Origin: Piscinibacter sp. XHJ-5
Lineage (GTDB): Bacteria; Pseudomonadota; Gammaproteobacteria; Burkholderiales; Burkholderiaceae_C
DNA: 64,000 nucleotides
Assembly: GCF_029855045.1 (NCBI RefSeq)
Contig: NZ_CP123228.1
Span: forward strand, 2,542,001-2,606,000
Direction: 5' to 3'
Below, one piece after another: positions 10,303 to 20,139 of the stretch. The notes beneath the pieces were generated by a model, which saw nothing but the letters and a program-made list of their open reading frames with translations, searched no databases and was not told the DNA's origin. Within the stretch, counting starts at the first letter, position 1. Each line of letters opens with the position of its first letter. Made by a program: the position numbers and the translations under genes.

Positions 10303-11970
10303 TCACAGGACTTCGCTGGCGAAGTCCGCGAGCCGCGACCGCTCTCCGCGCGCCAGCATGATGTGCCCGGAGTGCGGCCAGCCCTTGAAGCGATCCACCG
10401 CGTAAGTCAGGCCGGAGCTGCCTTCGGTGAGGTAGGGCGTATCGATCTGCGCCAGGTTGCCCAGGCAGACGATCTTCGTGCCGGGCCCGGCTCGGGTGAT
10501 CAGTGTCTTCATCTGCTTGGGCGTCAGGTTCTGCGCCTCGTCGATGATGACGTACTTGTTGAGGAAGGTGCGGCCGCGCATGAAGTTCAAGCTCTTGATC
10601 TTGATCTTGCTGCGCACCAGGTCGTTGGTGGCGGCGCGCCCCCACTCGCCGGCGCCGCCATCGCTCTTGGACAGCACCTCGAGGTTGTCGTCGAGGGCGC
10701 CCATCCACGGGCCCATCTTCTCTTCCTCGGTGCCCGGCAGAAAGCCGATGTCCTCGCCCACCGGAACCGTGACGCGCGTGACGATGATCTCGGTGTAGCG
10801 GCGGTCGTCCATCACCTGCGACAGGCCGGCCGCCAGCGTCATCAGCGTCTTGCCGGTGCCCGCGGTACCGGTGAGCGTGATGAAGTCGCATTCGGGATCC
10901 ATCAGCAGGTTCAGCGCGAAGTTCTGCTCTCGGTTGCGCGCGGTGACTCCCCACACGGCGTTCTTGTTGTGGGTGTACTCCCGCAGGGTGCGCAGCACGG
11001 CCGTCTTGCCGGTGATCTCGGTGACCTTGGCGTACAGCGGCGCGGCGCCGGGCGCCTCGAAGAAGACGAACTGGTTGATCAGCAGCGCCGGCACCAGCGG
11101 ACCGCTGATGCGGTAGTAGGTGAGTCCGCCCTGGTTCCAGCTCTCCATCGTCTTGCCGTGGCGCTCCCAGAAGTCTGGTGGCAGTTGCAGCACGCCTGTG
11201 TACAGCAGGTCGCCGTCTTCCAGCGTCTTGTCATTGAAGTAGTCTTCTGCGGGCAGCCCCAGCGCACGGGCCTTGATCCGCATGTTGATGTCCTTGGACA
11301 CCAGCACTACATCGCGCTTGGGTTGCTGCTCGCGCAACGCCTGCACAACGCCCAGGATCTGGTTGTCGGCCTTGCCCTGCGGCAGTCCGACGGGCAGGCT
11401 GACGTTGACCAGATTGGTCTGGAAGTACAGCTTGCCGGCTGCTTCGCGATGGCCGGTGCGCGACAGGGGCAGGCCTTCGGTCATGCCGCTGCCGTTGCGC
11501 ATGCCGATGGTGGCGGCGAGCGTGTCGAGCTCCCGACTCACTTGGCGGGCATTGCGAGAGACCTCGGTCATGCCACGCTTGTGGCCGTCGAGCTCTTCCA
11601 GCGTGATCATGGGCAGGTAGATGTCGTGCTCCTCAAAGCGGAACAGCGACATCGGGTCGTGCATCAGCACGTTGGTGTCGAGCACAAAGAGCTTGGGCGG
11701 CCCATCGCCGCGCGGCTTGCGCAGCCGCGGCTCGACGGCCGGGCGCTTGACGTGGTGGTGCTGGACGGGCGGTGCCGCTTCGGGCGGCAGCACCGGCGGC
11801 GCTGCCACTTCGGCGTGGCTGTCGTACAGGTGCAGCTCAGCGCCGGAAGCCGGCTCTGCGGAACTGCTGGTCTTGTTGGAACGTTTGCCCGGTTTGGGCG
11901 CGGCCTGCGAGTCGAAGTCGGTTTGGGTCAGGAGGGAAGCTCGTTTGGCAGGCGGCTTGGGCAGTGGCAT
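10303..11970 (-). CDS. phoH: PIN domain plus PhoH-like ATPase
   Basis: A 555-residue protein with an N-terminal PIN domain (KLFVLDTNVLMHDP at residues 93-106, more acids around 125 and 226) and a C-terminal PhoH ATPase (Walker A GTAGTGKT at 368-375). Between them is a region (about 260-345) that includes the SGPLVPALLINQFVFFE segment. PIN-PhoH fusions are thought to act as RNA helicase/ribonucleases in RNA metabolism. The ATG at 11970 was chosen over an upstream in-frame ATG at 12015, because the latter lies inside a terminator hairpin. The first 90 residues are low-complexity and lysine/proline-rich. A candidate promoter and terminator sit in its leader. Confidence 0.88.
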   Translation of the reverse strand: MPLPKPPAKRASLLTQTDFDSQAAPKPGKRSNKTSSSAEPASGAELHLYDSHAEVAAPPVLPPEAAPPVQHHHVKRPAVEPRLRKPRGDGPPKLFVLDTNVLMHDPMSLFRFEEHDIYLPMITLEELDGHKRGMTEVSRNARQVSRELDTLAATIGMRNGSGMTEGLPLSRTGHREAAGKLYFQTNLVNVSLPVGLPQGKADNQILGVVQALREQQPKRDVVLVSKDINMRIKARALGLPAEDYFNDKTLEDGDLLYTGVLQLPPDFWERHGKTMESWNQGGLTYYRISGPLVPALLINQFVFFEAPGAAPLYAKVTEITGKTAVLRTLREYTHNKNAVWGVTARNREQNFALNLLMDPECDFITLTGTAGTGKTLMTLAAGLSQVMDDRRYTEIIVTRVTVPVGEDIGFLPGTEEEKMGPWMGALDDNLEVLSKSDGGAGEWGRAATNDLVRSKIKIKSLNFMRGRTFLNKYVIIDEAQNLTPKQMKTLITRAGPGTKIVCLGNLAQIDTPYLTEGSSGLTYAVDRFKGWPHSGHIMLARGERSRLADFASEVL

Positions 11971-12000
11971 GGGCTGGCTGTGTTCCGTTCGACGCGAAAA

Positions 12001-12031
12001 GAAAAAAAGCCGCACAGTCGCCTGTGCGGCT
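12001..12031 (-). terminator. strong intrinsic terminator inside the phoH leader
   Basis: Read leftwards, a perfect 10-bp stem (arms 12008-12017 and 12022-12031, 4-base loop) is followed by seven T residues, C and four more T residues. It ends about 31 bases before the phoH ATG. It is the second terminator in a row in the bcp-phoH gap and so should either block read-through or attenuate phoH. Confidence 0.85.
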
Positions 12032-12073
12032 CGATGGAGAGAGTGCGCGTTTCACAACTCACGGGCATGGCCC

Positions 12074-12101
12074 ATTATGCACATCCGGTGTGTCGCGACA
12101 A
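12074..12101 (-). promoter_or_regulatory. candidate promoter between the two terminators upstream of phoH
   Basis: On the minus strand TTGTCG (12101-12096) is followed after 16 bases by CATAAT (12079-12074), a 5/6 match to the -10 consensus. A start near 12067 would give a transcript of about 65 nt ending at the terminator at 12001, or a phoH mRNA if the terminator is passed. Confidence 0.45.
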
Positions 12102-12140
12102 CCCAATGTTGCGTCCATCCCATAGGTTTCGCGCCGACGC

Positions 12141-12166
12141 AAAAAAGCCGACCCGCAGGTCGGCTT
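12141..12166 (-). terminator. intrinsic terminator after bcp
   Basis: Read leftwards, an 8-bp perfect stem (arms 12146-12153 and 12158-12165, loop of 4) is followed by six T residues, 22 bases past the bcp stop. Confidence 0.85.
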
Positions 12167-12187
12167 GGGTCGTCGGCGAGGCAGCCC

Positions 12188-12670
12188 TCAGGCAGCCTCA
12201 GCCTTCTTCAGTGCCTTGACCGCCTTCAGGACTTCCTCGACGTGGCCGAGGACCTTGAGGCCTCGCCACTCTTGGCGCAGCACGCCGTTGCCGTCAATCA
12301 GGAAGGTGGAACGCTCGATGCCCTTGACCTTCTTGCCGTACATGATCTTGTTCTTGACGACTCCGAACATGTGACAGAGCTTTTCCTCGGTGTCGGCGAT
12401 CAGGTCGAACGGCAGCTCATAGGTTTGCCGGAATTTCTCGTGCGATGCCATGTTGTCCCGCGAGACGCCGAAAACCACCGCACCGGCCCTCACGAAATCC
12501 TTGTGATACTCACCGAACTGCAGCGCTTCGGTGGTGCAGCCGGGGGTCATGTCCTTGGGATAGAAGTACAGGACGACGATCTTGCCGGCATAGGCCTGTG
12601 GCGTGAACTTCACACCGCTGGTGGCAAGCGCTTCAAATTCCGGTAGGGGTTTGTTGAGAGCTGGCGTCAT
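12188..12670 (-). CDS. bcp: thioredoxin-dependent thiol peroxidase (peroxiredoxin Bcp)
   Basis: A 160-residue atypical peroxiredoxin that reduces hydroperoxides in the cytoplasm using thioredoxin. The peroxidatic Cys45 lies in PKDMTPGCTTEA, the family's signature. The second cysteine found five residues later in E. coli Bcp is absent here (Leu/Gln/Phe instead), which suggests a 1-Cys mechanism or a resolving cysteine elsewhere. A perfect TATAAT on the minus strand lies about 40 bases upstream and a clean terminator follows, so it is probably monocistronic. Confidence 0.92.
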   Translation of the reverse strand: MTPALNKPLPEFEALATSGVKFTPQAYAGKIVVLYFYPKDMTPGCTTEALQFGEYHKDFVRAGAVVFGVSRDNMASHEKFRQTYELPFDLIADTEEKLCHMFGVVKNKIMYGKKVKGIERSTFLIDGNGVLRQEWRGLKVLGHVEEVLKAVKALKKAEAA

Positions 12671-12711
12671 GAAGTATTCTGCTCAGTTGCGCTTCGTGGG
12701 CGTAGCTCGCG

Positions 12712-12717
12712 ATTATA
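12712..12717 (-). promoter_or_regulatory. -10 box of the bcp promoter
   Basis: Perfect TATAAT on the minus strand, giving a predicted 5' leader of about 35 bases. No good -35 is seen at 16-18 bases. Confidence 0.5.
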
Positions 12718-12767
12718 AGGCCACTGAGGACCTTCGAGTACCCTTCACACGGGTCTTCGGGACAGCT

Positions 12768-13145
12768 TCATGCCCTCTCGAACAGCAGCGCCGCCACCAC
12801 CGAACGACCCTCTGCAAGCAGGACGTTGTAGGTGCGACAGGCCGCCGGGCTGTCCATGGTCTCGATGCCTATGCGCGCATCGATCAGCGGTCGCAACAGC
12901 GCCGGCCTTGCGAAGCGAATTCGTGATCCGCTGCCGAAGATCACGAGTTCCGGCTCGAGCTTGGCGAGCATCTCGAAATTCGCCTCGGACAACTCGGCGA
13001 AGTTCGCCGGCGGCCAGGGGAGCACCGCTCCCGTCCACGGCACGACGACGCTGTGCCGGTACTCGGTGCCGTTGACGATGACGCCTTCGGGTCCGTGACG
13101 CGCGATGGCGTTGCTTCCGTCGATGCGGTCGGCTTGCAGTTTCAC
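12768..13145 (-). CDS. Mth938-like domain protein (DUF498/NDUFAF3-like)
   Basis: A 125-residue protein beginning with a GTG (VKLQADRIDGSNAI). The core segment, with GVIVNGTEYRHSVVVPW early and LVIFGSGSRIRF in the middle, fits the Mth938/NDUFAF3 fold, for which no bacterial reaction is established. The start at 13145 was chosen because the protein then begins at the family's first strand and a perfect TATAAT lies 31-36 bases upstream. It is divergent from alaA. Confidence 0.78.
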   Translation of the reverse strand: MKLQADRIDGSNAIARHGPEGVIVNGTEYRHSVVVPWTGAVLPWPPANFAELSEANFEMLAKLEPELVIFGSGSRIRFARPALLRPLIDARIGIETMDSPAACRTYNVLLAEGRSVVAALLFERA

Positions 13146-13175
13146 GAGGGGTTTCCACGGGGTGCGTGTGGTTAA

Positions 13176-13181
13176 ATTATA
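13176..13181 (-). promoter_or_regulatory. -10 box upstream of the Mth938-like gene
   Basis: Perfect TATAAT on the minus strand in the gap between this gene and the divergent alaA; predicted leader of about 24 bases. Confidence 0.5.
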
Positions 13182-13228
13182 GGTTTTGCGCCGCAGTAGA
13201 ACCACTGCGGCCATCCCGGGGGAATTAA

Positions 13229-14455
13229 GTGAAGCCCATCGCCAAGTCGAGCAAGCTCGCCAACGTCTGCTATGACATCCGCGGGCCCGTCCTGGACAAG
13301 GCACGCCAGATGGAGGACGAGGGCCACAAGATCATCAAGCTGAACATCGGCAACATCGCCGCGTTCGGCCTCGAGCCGCCCGACGAGATCGTGCAGGACA
13401 TGATCCGCAACCTGCCCCATACGGCGGGCTATACCGACAGCAAGGGACTGTTCGCACCGCGCCGCGCCGTGGTGCACTACACGCAGGAAAAGCTGATCCG
13501 CGGCGTGACCGTCGATGACGTCTATCTCGGCAACGGCGCCTCCGAGCTGATCGTGATGAGCCTCAACGCGCTGCTCGACGACGGCGATCAGGTGCTGCTG
13601 CCTTCCCCCGACTACCCGCTGTACACCGCCGCGGTGGCCCTCTCGGGCGGCACGCCCGTTCACTACGTCTGCGACGAGCAGTCCGGATGGTTGCCCGACA
13701 TCGACGACATCAAGAAAAAGATCACGCCCAGCACGAAGGCGATCGTCGTCATCAACCCGAACAACCCGACCGGTGCGCTGTACCCCGACGAGGTGCTCAA
13801 GCAGATCGTCGAGGTGGCGCGGCAGCACCAGCTCGTCGTGCTGGCGGACGAGATCTACGACAAGACGCTGTACGACGGCGCGACGCACACCAGCATCGCG
13901 TCGTTGGCCGATGACGTGCTCTTCATCACGTACAACGGCCTGTCGAAGAACTACCGCTCCTGCGGCTACCGCGCGGGCTGGATGGTGGTCTCGGGCGAGA
14001 AGCGGCACGCCCGGGACTACATCGAAGGCCTGAACATGCTGGCCTCGATGCGCCTGTGCTCGAACACGCCGGGGCAGCTCGCCATCCAGACCGCGCTGGG
14101 CGGCTACCAGAGCATCAAGGACCTGGTCGCGCCGGGCGGGCGGCTTTGCCGCCAGCGCGACCTCGCCTACGAGCTGCTGACGCAGATCCCCGGCGTCAGC
14201 GTCGTCAAGCCCAAGGCCGCGCTGTACATGTTTCCCCGGCTCGATCCGAAGCTGTACCCGATCCTCGACGACCAGCAGCTCGCCTACGAGCTGCTGGCCG
14301 AGGAAAAGGTCCTGATCGTGCAGGGCACCGGCTTCAACTGGCCGCAGCCGGATCACTTCCGCCTGGTGTTCCTGCCGAACTCCGACGACCTCACCGACGC
14401 CGTCGGCCGCATCTCGCGCTTTCTCGACCACTACCGCAAACGTCACTCGCACTGA
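13229..14455 (+). CDS. alaA: alanine-synthesising aminotransferase AlaA
   Basis: A 408-residue PLP aminotransferase of fold type I. It resembles E. coli AlaA almost throughout: PIAKSSKLANVCYDIRGPVL at the start, INPNNPTGALYP in the middle and the PLP lysine at residue 240 in NGLSKNYRSCGYRAGW. AlaA transfers an amino group from glutamate to pyruvate. The start is GTG. The usual NPAPFG segment near residue 42 reads NIAAFG here. It opens the run alaA-hom-thrC, a common beta-proteobacterial order, with hom 19 bases downstream. Confidence 0.92.
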   Translation: MKPIAKSSKLANVCYDIRGPVLDKARQMEDEGHKIIKLNIGNIAAFGLEPPDEIVQDMIRNLPHTAGYTDSKGLFAPRRAVVHYTQEKLIRGVTVDDVYLGNGASELIVMSLNALLDDGDQVLLPSPDYPLYTAAVALSGGTPVHYVCDEQSGWLPDIDDIKKKITPSTKAIVVINPNNPTGALYPDEVLKQIVEVARQHQLVVLADEIYDKTLYDGATHTSIASLADDVLFITYNGLSKNYRSCGYRAGWMVVSGEKRHARDYIEGLNMLASMRLCSNTPGQLAIQTALGGYQSIKDLVAPGGRLCRQRDLAYELLTQIPGVSVVKPKAALYMFPRLDPKLYPILDDQQLAYELLAEEKVLIVQGTGFNWPQPDHFRLVFLPNSDDLTDAVGRISRFLDHYRKRHSH

Positions 14456-14474
14456 GCCTCGAAGGGCACGCACC

Positions 14475-15794
<1,320 letters not shown>

Positions 15795-15795
15795 C

Positions 15796-17202
15796 GTGAA
15801 GTACATCAGCACGCGGGGCGACCGCACCGAGCGCGGCTTTTCCGACATCCTGCTCGAGGGCCTGGCGCCCGATGGCGGCCTGTACCTGCCGACCCACTAT
15901 CCCCGGGTCGACGCGGCAACGCTCGCACGCTGGCGCGGACTGCCGTACCCCGACCTCGCTTTCGAGATCCTCTCGCTCTACATCGACGACATCCCGTCCG
16001 CCGACTTGAAGCGCCTGGTGACCAGCACGTACACCCCCGAGGTGTTCGGCACGCGCGAGATCACGCCTCTGAAGCCGCTCGAACCCGGCCTGCAACTGCA
16101 GGCGCTGTCCAATGGACCGACGCTCGCCTTCAAGGACATGGCGATGCAGCTGCTGGGAAACCTGTTCGAGTACGAGCTGGCCCGCCGCGGCGAGACGTTG
16201 AACATCCTCGGGGCCACGTCGGGCGACACCGGCAGTGCGGCCGAGTACGCCATGCGCGGCAAGCATGGCGTGAAGGTCTTCATGTTGAGCCCGCACGGCC
16301 GCATGAGCGCCTTCCAGCAGGCGCAGATGTTCAGCCTGCAGGACGCCAACATCCACAACATCGCCGTGGAAGGCGTCTTCGACGACTGCCAGGACATCGT
16401 GAAAGCGGTGTCCAACGACCTCGCGTTCAAGCGTCGGCACAAGATCGGCACGGTCAACTCGATCAACTGGGCGCGCCTGCTGGCGCAGGTCGTCTACTAC
16501 TTCGCCGGCTACCTCCAGGCCACCGCGAGCAACGAGGAGAAGGTCAGCTTCGCTGTCCCGTCGGGCAACTTCGGCAACATATGCGCCGGCCACGTCGCGC
16601 GAATGATGGGCCTTCCGGTCGAGCGCCTGGTGCTGGCCACCAACGAGAACGACGTGCTCGACGAGTTCTTCCGCACCGGCACCTACCGCGTGCGCGGTGC
16701 GGCCGAGACGCACGAGACCTCCAGCCCGTCGATGGACATATCCAAAGCATCGAACTTCGAGCGCTTCGTGTTCGACCTGCTGGGCCGCGACGCGCAGCGC
16801 ACGCGCCAGCTCTTCAAGACGGACGTCGAGGACCACGGCTCGTTCACCGTCAGCGCCGACGAGTTCGCGCGCGTCGCCGACTTCGGGTTCGTCTCCGGCT
16901 CCAGCACGCACGCCGACCGGCTGGCGACCATCCGTGACACCTGGCAACGCTTCGGCGTGATGATCGACACCCATACGGCCGACGGCCTCAAGGTCGCGCG
17001 CGAGCGCCGGGACCCGGACGTCCCCATGATCGTGCTCGAGACGGCGTTGCCGGTGAAGTTCGCCGACGCCATCGTCGAGGCGCTGGGCCGCGAGCCGGAG
17101 CGACCGGCCGCGCTGCAGGGCATCGAGAAACTCCCCAAGCGGTTCACGGTGATGCGGGTCGATGCCCAGGCGGTGAAACGCTTCATCGCCGACAATGCCT
17201 GA
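15796..17202 (+). CDS. thrC: threonine synthase
   Basis: A 468-residue PLP enzyme that converts O-phosphohomoserine to threonine. The PLP lysine is Lys113 in LAFKDMAMQ, and the LGATSGDTGSAAEYAMRG phosphate-binding segment follows. Length and the DGGLYLP opening place it in the long, yeast/E. coli-type subgroup. It begins with GTG one base after the hom stop, and mobB begins immediately after its own stop, so translation is coupled. Homoserine kinase is not in the window. Confidence 0.96.
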   Translation: MKYISTRGDRTERGFSDILLEGLAPDGGLYLPTHYPRVDAATLARWRGLPYPDLAFEILSLYIDDIPSADLKRLVTSTYTPEVFGTREITPLKPLEPGLQLQALSNGPTLAFKDMAMQLLGNLFEYELARRGETLNILGATSGDTGSAAEYAMRGKHGVKVFMLSPHGRMSAFQQAQMFSLQDANIHNIAVEGVFDDCQDIVKAVSNDLAFKRRHKIGTVNSINWARLLAQVVYYFAGYLQATASNEEKVSFAVPSGNFGNICAGHVARMMGLPVERLVLATNENDVLDEFFRTGTYRVRGAAETHETSSPSMDISKASNFERFVFDLLGRDAQRTRQLFKTDVEDHGSFTVSADEFARVADFGFVSGSSTHADRLATIRDTWQRFGVMIDTHTADGLKVARERRDPDVPMIVLETALPVKFADAIVEALGREPERPAALQGIEKLPKRFTVMRVDAQAVKRFIADNA

Positions 17203-17814
17203 ATGAAAGTCGTCGGGTTCAGCGGCTATTCGGGCTCGGGCAAGACGACACTCGTCGAGCAGCTCATCGCACGGCTGCGCCTGGCGGGCCAGCGGGTGTC
17301 GGTCGTCAAGCATGCGCACCACAACTTCGACATCGACCACGAAGGCAAGGACTCGTGGCGGCACCGCCAGGCGGGCGCTTTCGAGGTCGTCGTCGCGTCG
17401 GACCGTCGGCTGGCGAAGATCCGCGAATACGAGGTTCATGCCGAGCCCACGGTGCACCAGCTCATTGCCGAGCTGTACGAGTGCGACTGGGTCCTGGTCG
17501 AGGGCTTCAAGCATGCCGACCTGCTGAAGATCGAGGTGTGGCGCGCTGCTGCAGGCAAGCCGGTGCAATACCCGAACGACCCCTTCGTCGTAGCCGTCTG
17601 CACCGACAGCCATGCCCAGCTGCCGCAGCGGACCGGCCTGCCCATCCTCGACCTCAACGATCCGGATGCCGTGGCACATTTCCTTCTTGGAAATCCCGAG
17701 CGCTATGAGTACCGATCACCCCTCTACGACGACGCCGATGCGGCCGGCCCTGCTGACGCTGGGCCAGGCGCTGGACCGGCTGCTGGCCGCGGTCCGGCCG
17801 TTTCCGGCGACTGA
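17203..17814 (+). CDS. mobB: molybdopterin-guanine dinucleotide biosynthesis adaptor MobB
   Basis: A 203-residue GTP-binding P-loop protein that assists MobA. The P-loop GYSGSGKTT is at residues 8-16, followed by SVVKHAHHNFDIDHEGKDS and DWVLVEGFKH, both family marks. Recognisable MobB sequence ends near residue 165; the last 35 or so residues are Ala/Gly/Pro-rich and are encoded within the 110 bases that overlap moeA2. The overlap is unusually long for a translationally coupled pair. It may be real, or the true moeA2 start may lie further in. Confidence 0.88.
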   Translation: MKVVGFSGYSGSGKTTLVEQLIARLRLAGQRVSVVKHAHHNFDIDHEGKDSWRHRQAGAFEVVVASDRRLAKIREYEVHAEPTVHQLIAELYECDWVLVEGFKHADLLKIEVWRAAAGKPVQYPNDPFVVAVCTDSHAQLPQRTGLPILDLNDPDAVAHFLLGNPERYEYRSPLYDDADAAGPADAGPGAGPAAGRGPAVSGD

Positions 17815-18964
17815 CGTCCAGACGGTCTCCACCTTCGAGGCGCTGGGCCGCGTACTCGCCGAGGACCTGCGCTCGTCGCTCGACGTCCCGCCGCAGGACA
17901 ACAGCTCGATGGACGGCTATGCGGTGCGCTGCGCCGACGTGACGCGCGCCGGCGTCTTGCTGCCGGTCGCCCAGCGCATTGCGGCCGGCGCGCCGCCCCA
18001 GCCCCTGGCGCCTGGCGCCGCTGCGCGAATCTTCACCGGTGCCCAGATCCCGGCCGGCGCCGACGCGGTCGTCATGCAGGAGCAGTGCGCTGCGGTGGAC
18101 GGTGGCGTGCGCGTCGACGCCGTGCCCACGTCGGGCCAATGGATACGCCGCCGCGGCGAGGACGTGGCCGCCGGTGCGGTCGTGCTGGCATGCGGCGCAC
18201 GGCTCACGCCGCAGGCGATGGGTCTCGCGGCGTCGGTGGGTGCCGCCACGCTGCGCGTTTCGCGGCGGCCACGCGTGGCGCTCTTCTCGACCGGCGACGA
18301 GCTGGTGATGCCGGGCCAGCCGCTGCCGCCCGGAGCGATCTACAACTCCAACCGTTTCACGCTGCGTGGCCTGATCGAGTCGCTGGGCTGCGAGTGCGCC
18401 GATCTGGGCATCGTGCCCGACCGGCTCGACGCGACGCGTGCGGCACTGCGCGAGGCCGCCGAAGGCAACGACCTCATCGTGACCAGCGGCGGCGTGTCGG
18501 TCGGCGAGGAAGACCACCTCAAGCCCGCCGTGCAGGCCGAGGGCCGGCTGGACCTGTGGCAGATCGCCATCAAGCCGGGCAAGCCGCTGGCATTCGGCGA
18601 GGTCCGTCGGGGCGACGGAACGCAAGCGCATTTCATGGGCCTGCCTGGGAATCCGGTGTCCAGCTTCATCACGTTCCTGCTCGCCGTGCGGCCGGTGCTG
18701 CTGCGGCTGCAGGGCGCGTCGGCCGCCGCGCCTGATGGCATGACCATGCGCGCGGACTTCGACTGGCCGCAGCCCGACAAGCGCGAGGAGTTCCTCAGGG
18801 TGCGCCGCAATGCGCAAGGCGGGCTGGACCTTTTCCCCAACCAGAGCTCCGGCGTGCTCACCTCGGTTGTTTGGGGCGACGGCGTGGTGGACAACCCGTC
18901 CGGGCAGCCCATCCGCCGAGGCGATGCCGTCCGCTACCTCGCGTTCTACGAGCTGCTGACATGA
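17705..18964 (+). CDS. moeA: molybdopterin molybdotransferase MoeA (copy 2)
   Basis: A 419-residue MoeA with all canonical segments: PPQDNSSMDGYAVR, VTSGGVSVGEEDH, IKPGKPLAFG and GLPGNPVSSF. It inserts molybdate into MPT-AMP. The ATG at 17705 (MSTDHPSTTT) overlaps mobB by 110 bases; an alternative ATG at 17738 (MRPALLTL) would begin closer to the usual family start. Its stop overlaps the moaD start (ATGA). It is the more conventional of the two MoeA proteins here and sits with moaD and moaE. Confidence 0.93.
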   Translation: MSTDHPSTTTPMRPALLTLGQALDRLLAAVRPFPATDVQTVSTFEALGRVLAEDLRSSLDVPPQDNSSMDGYAVRCADVTRAGVLLPVAQRIAAGAPPQPLAPGAAARIFTGAQIPAGADAVVMQEQCAAVDGGVRVDAVPTSGQWIRRRGEDVAAGAVVLACGARLTPQAMGLAASVGAATLRVSRRPRVALFSTGDELVMPGQPLPPGAIYNSNRFTLRGLIESLGCECADLGIVPDRLDATRAALREAAEGNDLIVTSGGVSVGEEDHLKPAVQAEGRLDLWQIAIKPGKPLAFGEVRRGDGTQAHFMGLPGNPVSSFITFLLAVRPVLLRLQGASAAAPDGMTMRADFDWPQPDKREEFLRVRRNAQGGLDLFPNQSSGVLTSVVWGDGVVDNPSGQPIRRGDAVRYLAFYELLT

Positions 18965-19215
18965 ACACCGTGCACGTGCGGTACTTTGCCTCCATCCGCG
19001 AGGCGCTCGGCCCGGCCGAGAAGGTCGAGGTGCCGGCCGGCGCCACCGTGGCCCTGTTGCGCGACCGGTTGATCGAGCGCAGTCCCGTGCACGCCGCCGC
19101 GCTGGCGCGGGGCAAGGCCTTGCGCTGCGCGCTCGACCAGACGCTGTGCGATGAATCGGCGGTGGTGAGCGAGGGCGCCGAGGTGGCCTTCTTCCCGCCC
19201 GTCACCGGAGGCTGA
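18961..19215 (+). CDS. moaD: molybdopterin synthase sulfur-carrier subunit MoaD
   Basis: An 84-residue ubiquitin-fold protein ending PPVTGG; the C-terminal double glycine is thiocarboxylated and delivers sulfur to MoaE for dithiolene formation. The ATG at 18961 overlaps the moeA2 stop (ATGA), and moaE starts 5 bases after its stop. Confidence 0.94.
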   Translation: MNTVHVRYFASIREALGPAEKVEVPAGATVALLRDRLIERSPVHAAALARGKALRCALDQTLCDESAVVSEGAEVAFFPPVTGG

Positions 19216-19220
19216 ACGGG

Positions 19221-19706
19221 ATGTCCGCCCTGACGCGCGTCACCGTGCAGCTCGAGGACTTCGACCTCGGCGCCGAAGTCGCTGCGCTGCGTGCCGGCGA
19301 TCCTGGCGTCGGCGCGGTGGCGGCCTTCGTGGGCACGGTGCGCGACCGCAACGAGGGGCTCGGGGTCAGCTCGATGGAACTCGAGCACTACCCCGGCATG
19401 ACCGAGAGGGCCATCGAGGCGATGATCGACGAGGCCCTGTTCCGCTTCGACATCCGCGCGGTGCGCGTCATCCATCGCATCGGCGTGCTGCACCCCCAGG
19501 ACCAGATCGTGCTCGTGGCGGTCACCTCGGGGCACCGCGGCCACGCCTTCCAGGCCTGCGAGTTCCTGATGGACTACCTGAAGACCCAGGCGCCGTTCTG
19601 GAAGAAGGAGCACACGCCGGAAGGCGCGCGCTGGGTCGATGCGCGCGTCAGCGACGACGACGCGCTGGCGCGCTGGGGCTTGCCCAGCGGGAACGCCGCT
19701 CGATGA
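19221..19706 (+). CDS. moaE: molybdopterin synthase catalytic subunit MoaE
   Basis: A 161-residue large subunit of molybdopterin synthase, which converts cyclic pyranopterin monophosphate to molybdopterin together with MoaD. The segments AAFVGTVRDRNEG, LEHYPGMTE and the lysine-bearing APFWKKEHTPEG loop, where the catalytic lysines lie, are all present. Its stop overlaps the crcB start by 4 bases. Confidence 0.95.
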   Translation: MSALTRVTVQLEDFDLGAEVAALRAGDPGVGAVAAFVGTVRDRNEGLGVSSMELEHYPGMTERAIEAMIDEALFRFDIRAVRVIHRIGVLHPQDQIVLVAVTSGHRGHAFQACEFLMDYLKTQAPFWKKEHTPEGARWVDARVSDDDALARWGLPSGNAAR

Positions 19707-20095
19707 CCGGGGCGCTGCCCTGGCTGCAGGTGCTCGCGGTGGCCGCGGGTGCGGCGGTCGGCGCCCTGCTGCGCTGGGCCAGTGCGCTGGCCTTCAACCA
19801 CCCCGGCGGCGAGGGCATACAACTCGGCACGCTGCTCGTGAACTGCGTGGGCGGGCTGATGATCGGCTTCGCGATGCTCTGGTTCCAGCGGTATCCCAAC
19901 GAGCCGATGCGCCTGTTGCTGGTCACCGGCTTTCTCGGCGGGCTCACCACCTTCTCGGCCTTTTCCGGCGAATCGCTCGCGCTGCTGCAGCGCGGCGACT
20001 GGGGGTGGGCGCTGCTGCACACGCTGCTCCATGTGGTGGGCTCGCTCGCCTGCGCCGCCCTCGGCTTTCGGTTCGCGCGCACGCTGTTTGCCTGA
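19703..20095 (+). CDS. crcB: fluoride ion channel CrcB/FluC
   Basis: A 130-residue, four-helix inner-membrane protein. Fluc channels are dual-topology dimers that expel fluoride. The GALLRW, GTLLVNCVGGLMIG and GFLGGLTTFSAFSGE segments, including the polar track phenylalanines and the TTFSAF signature, are present. It is translationally coupled to moaE. I see no fluoride riboswitch in front of it, so expression probably follows the upstream operon. Confidence 0.93.
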   Translation: MTGALPWLQVLAVAAGAAVGALLRWASALAFNHPGGEGIQLGTLLVNCVGGLMIGFAMLWFQRYPNEPMRLLLVTGFLGGLTTFSAFSGESLALLQRGDWGWALLHTLLHVVGSLACAALGFRFARTLFA

Positions 20096-20139
20096 CGCTG
20101 GAAGGGCCGGCGCTCTTGCGCTGCGTCAGCCTTTCGTGA

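Noticed and set aside
11971..12015. Longer phoH start at 12015
   Set aside because: The codon lies inside a strong terminator hairpin, and the added residues (MRLFFFSRR) reflect the T-run.
19600..19702. Fluoride riboswitch before crcB
   Set aside because: crcB overlaps moaE by 4 bases, so the upstream sequence is coding and leaves no room for the leader motif.
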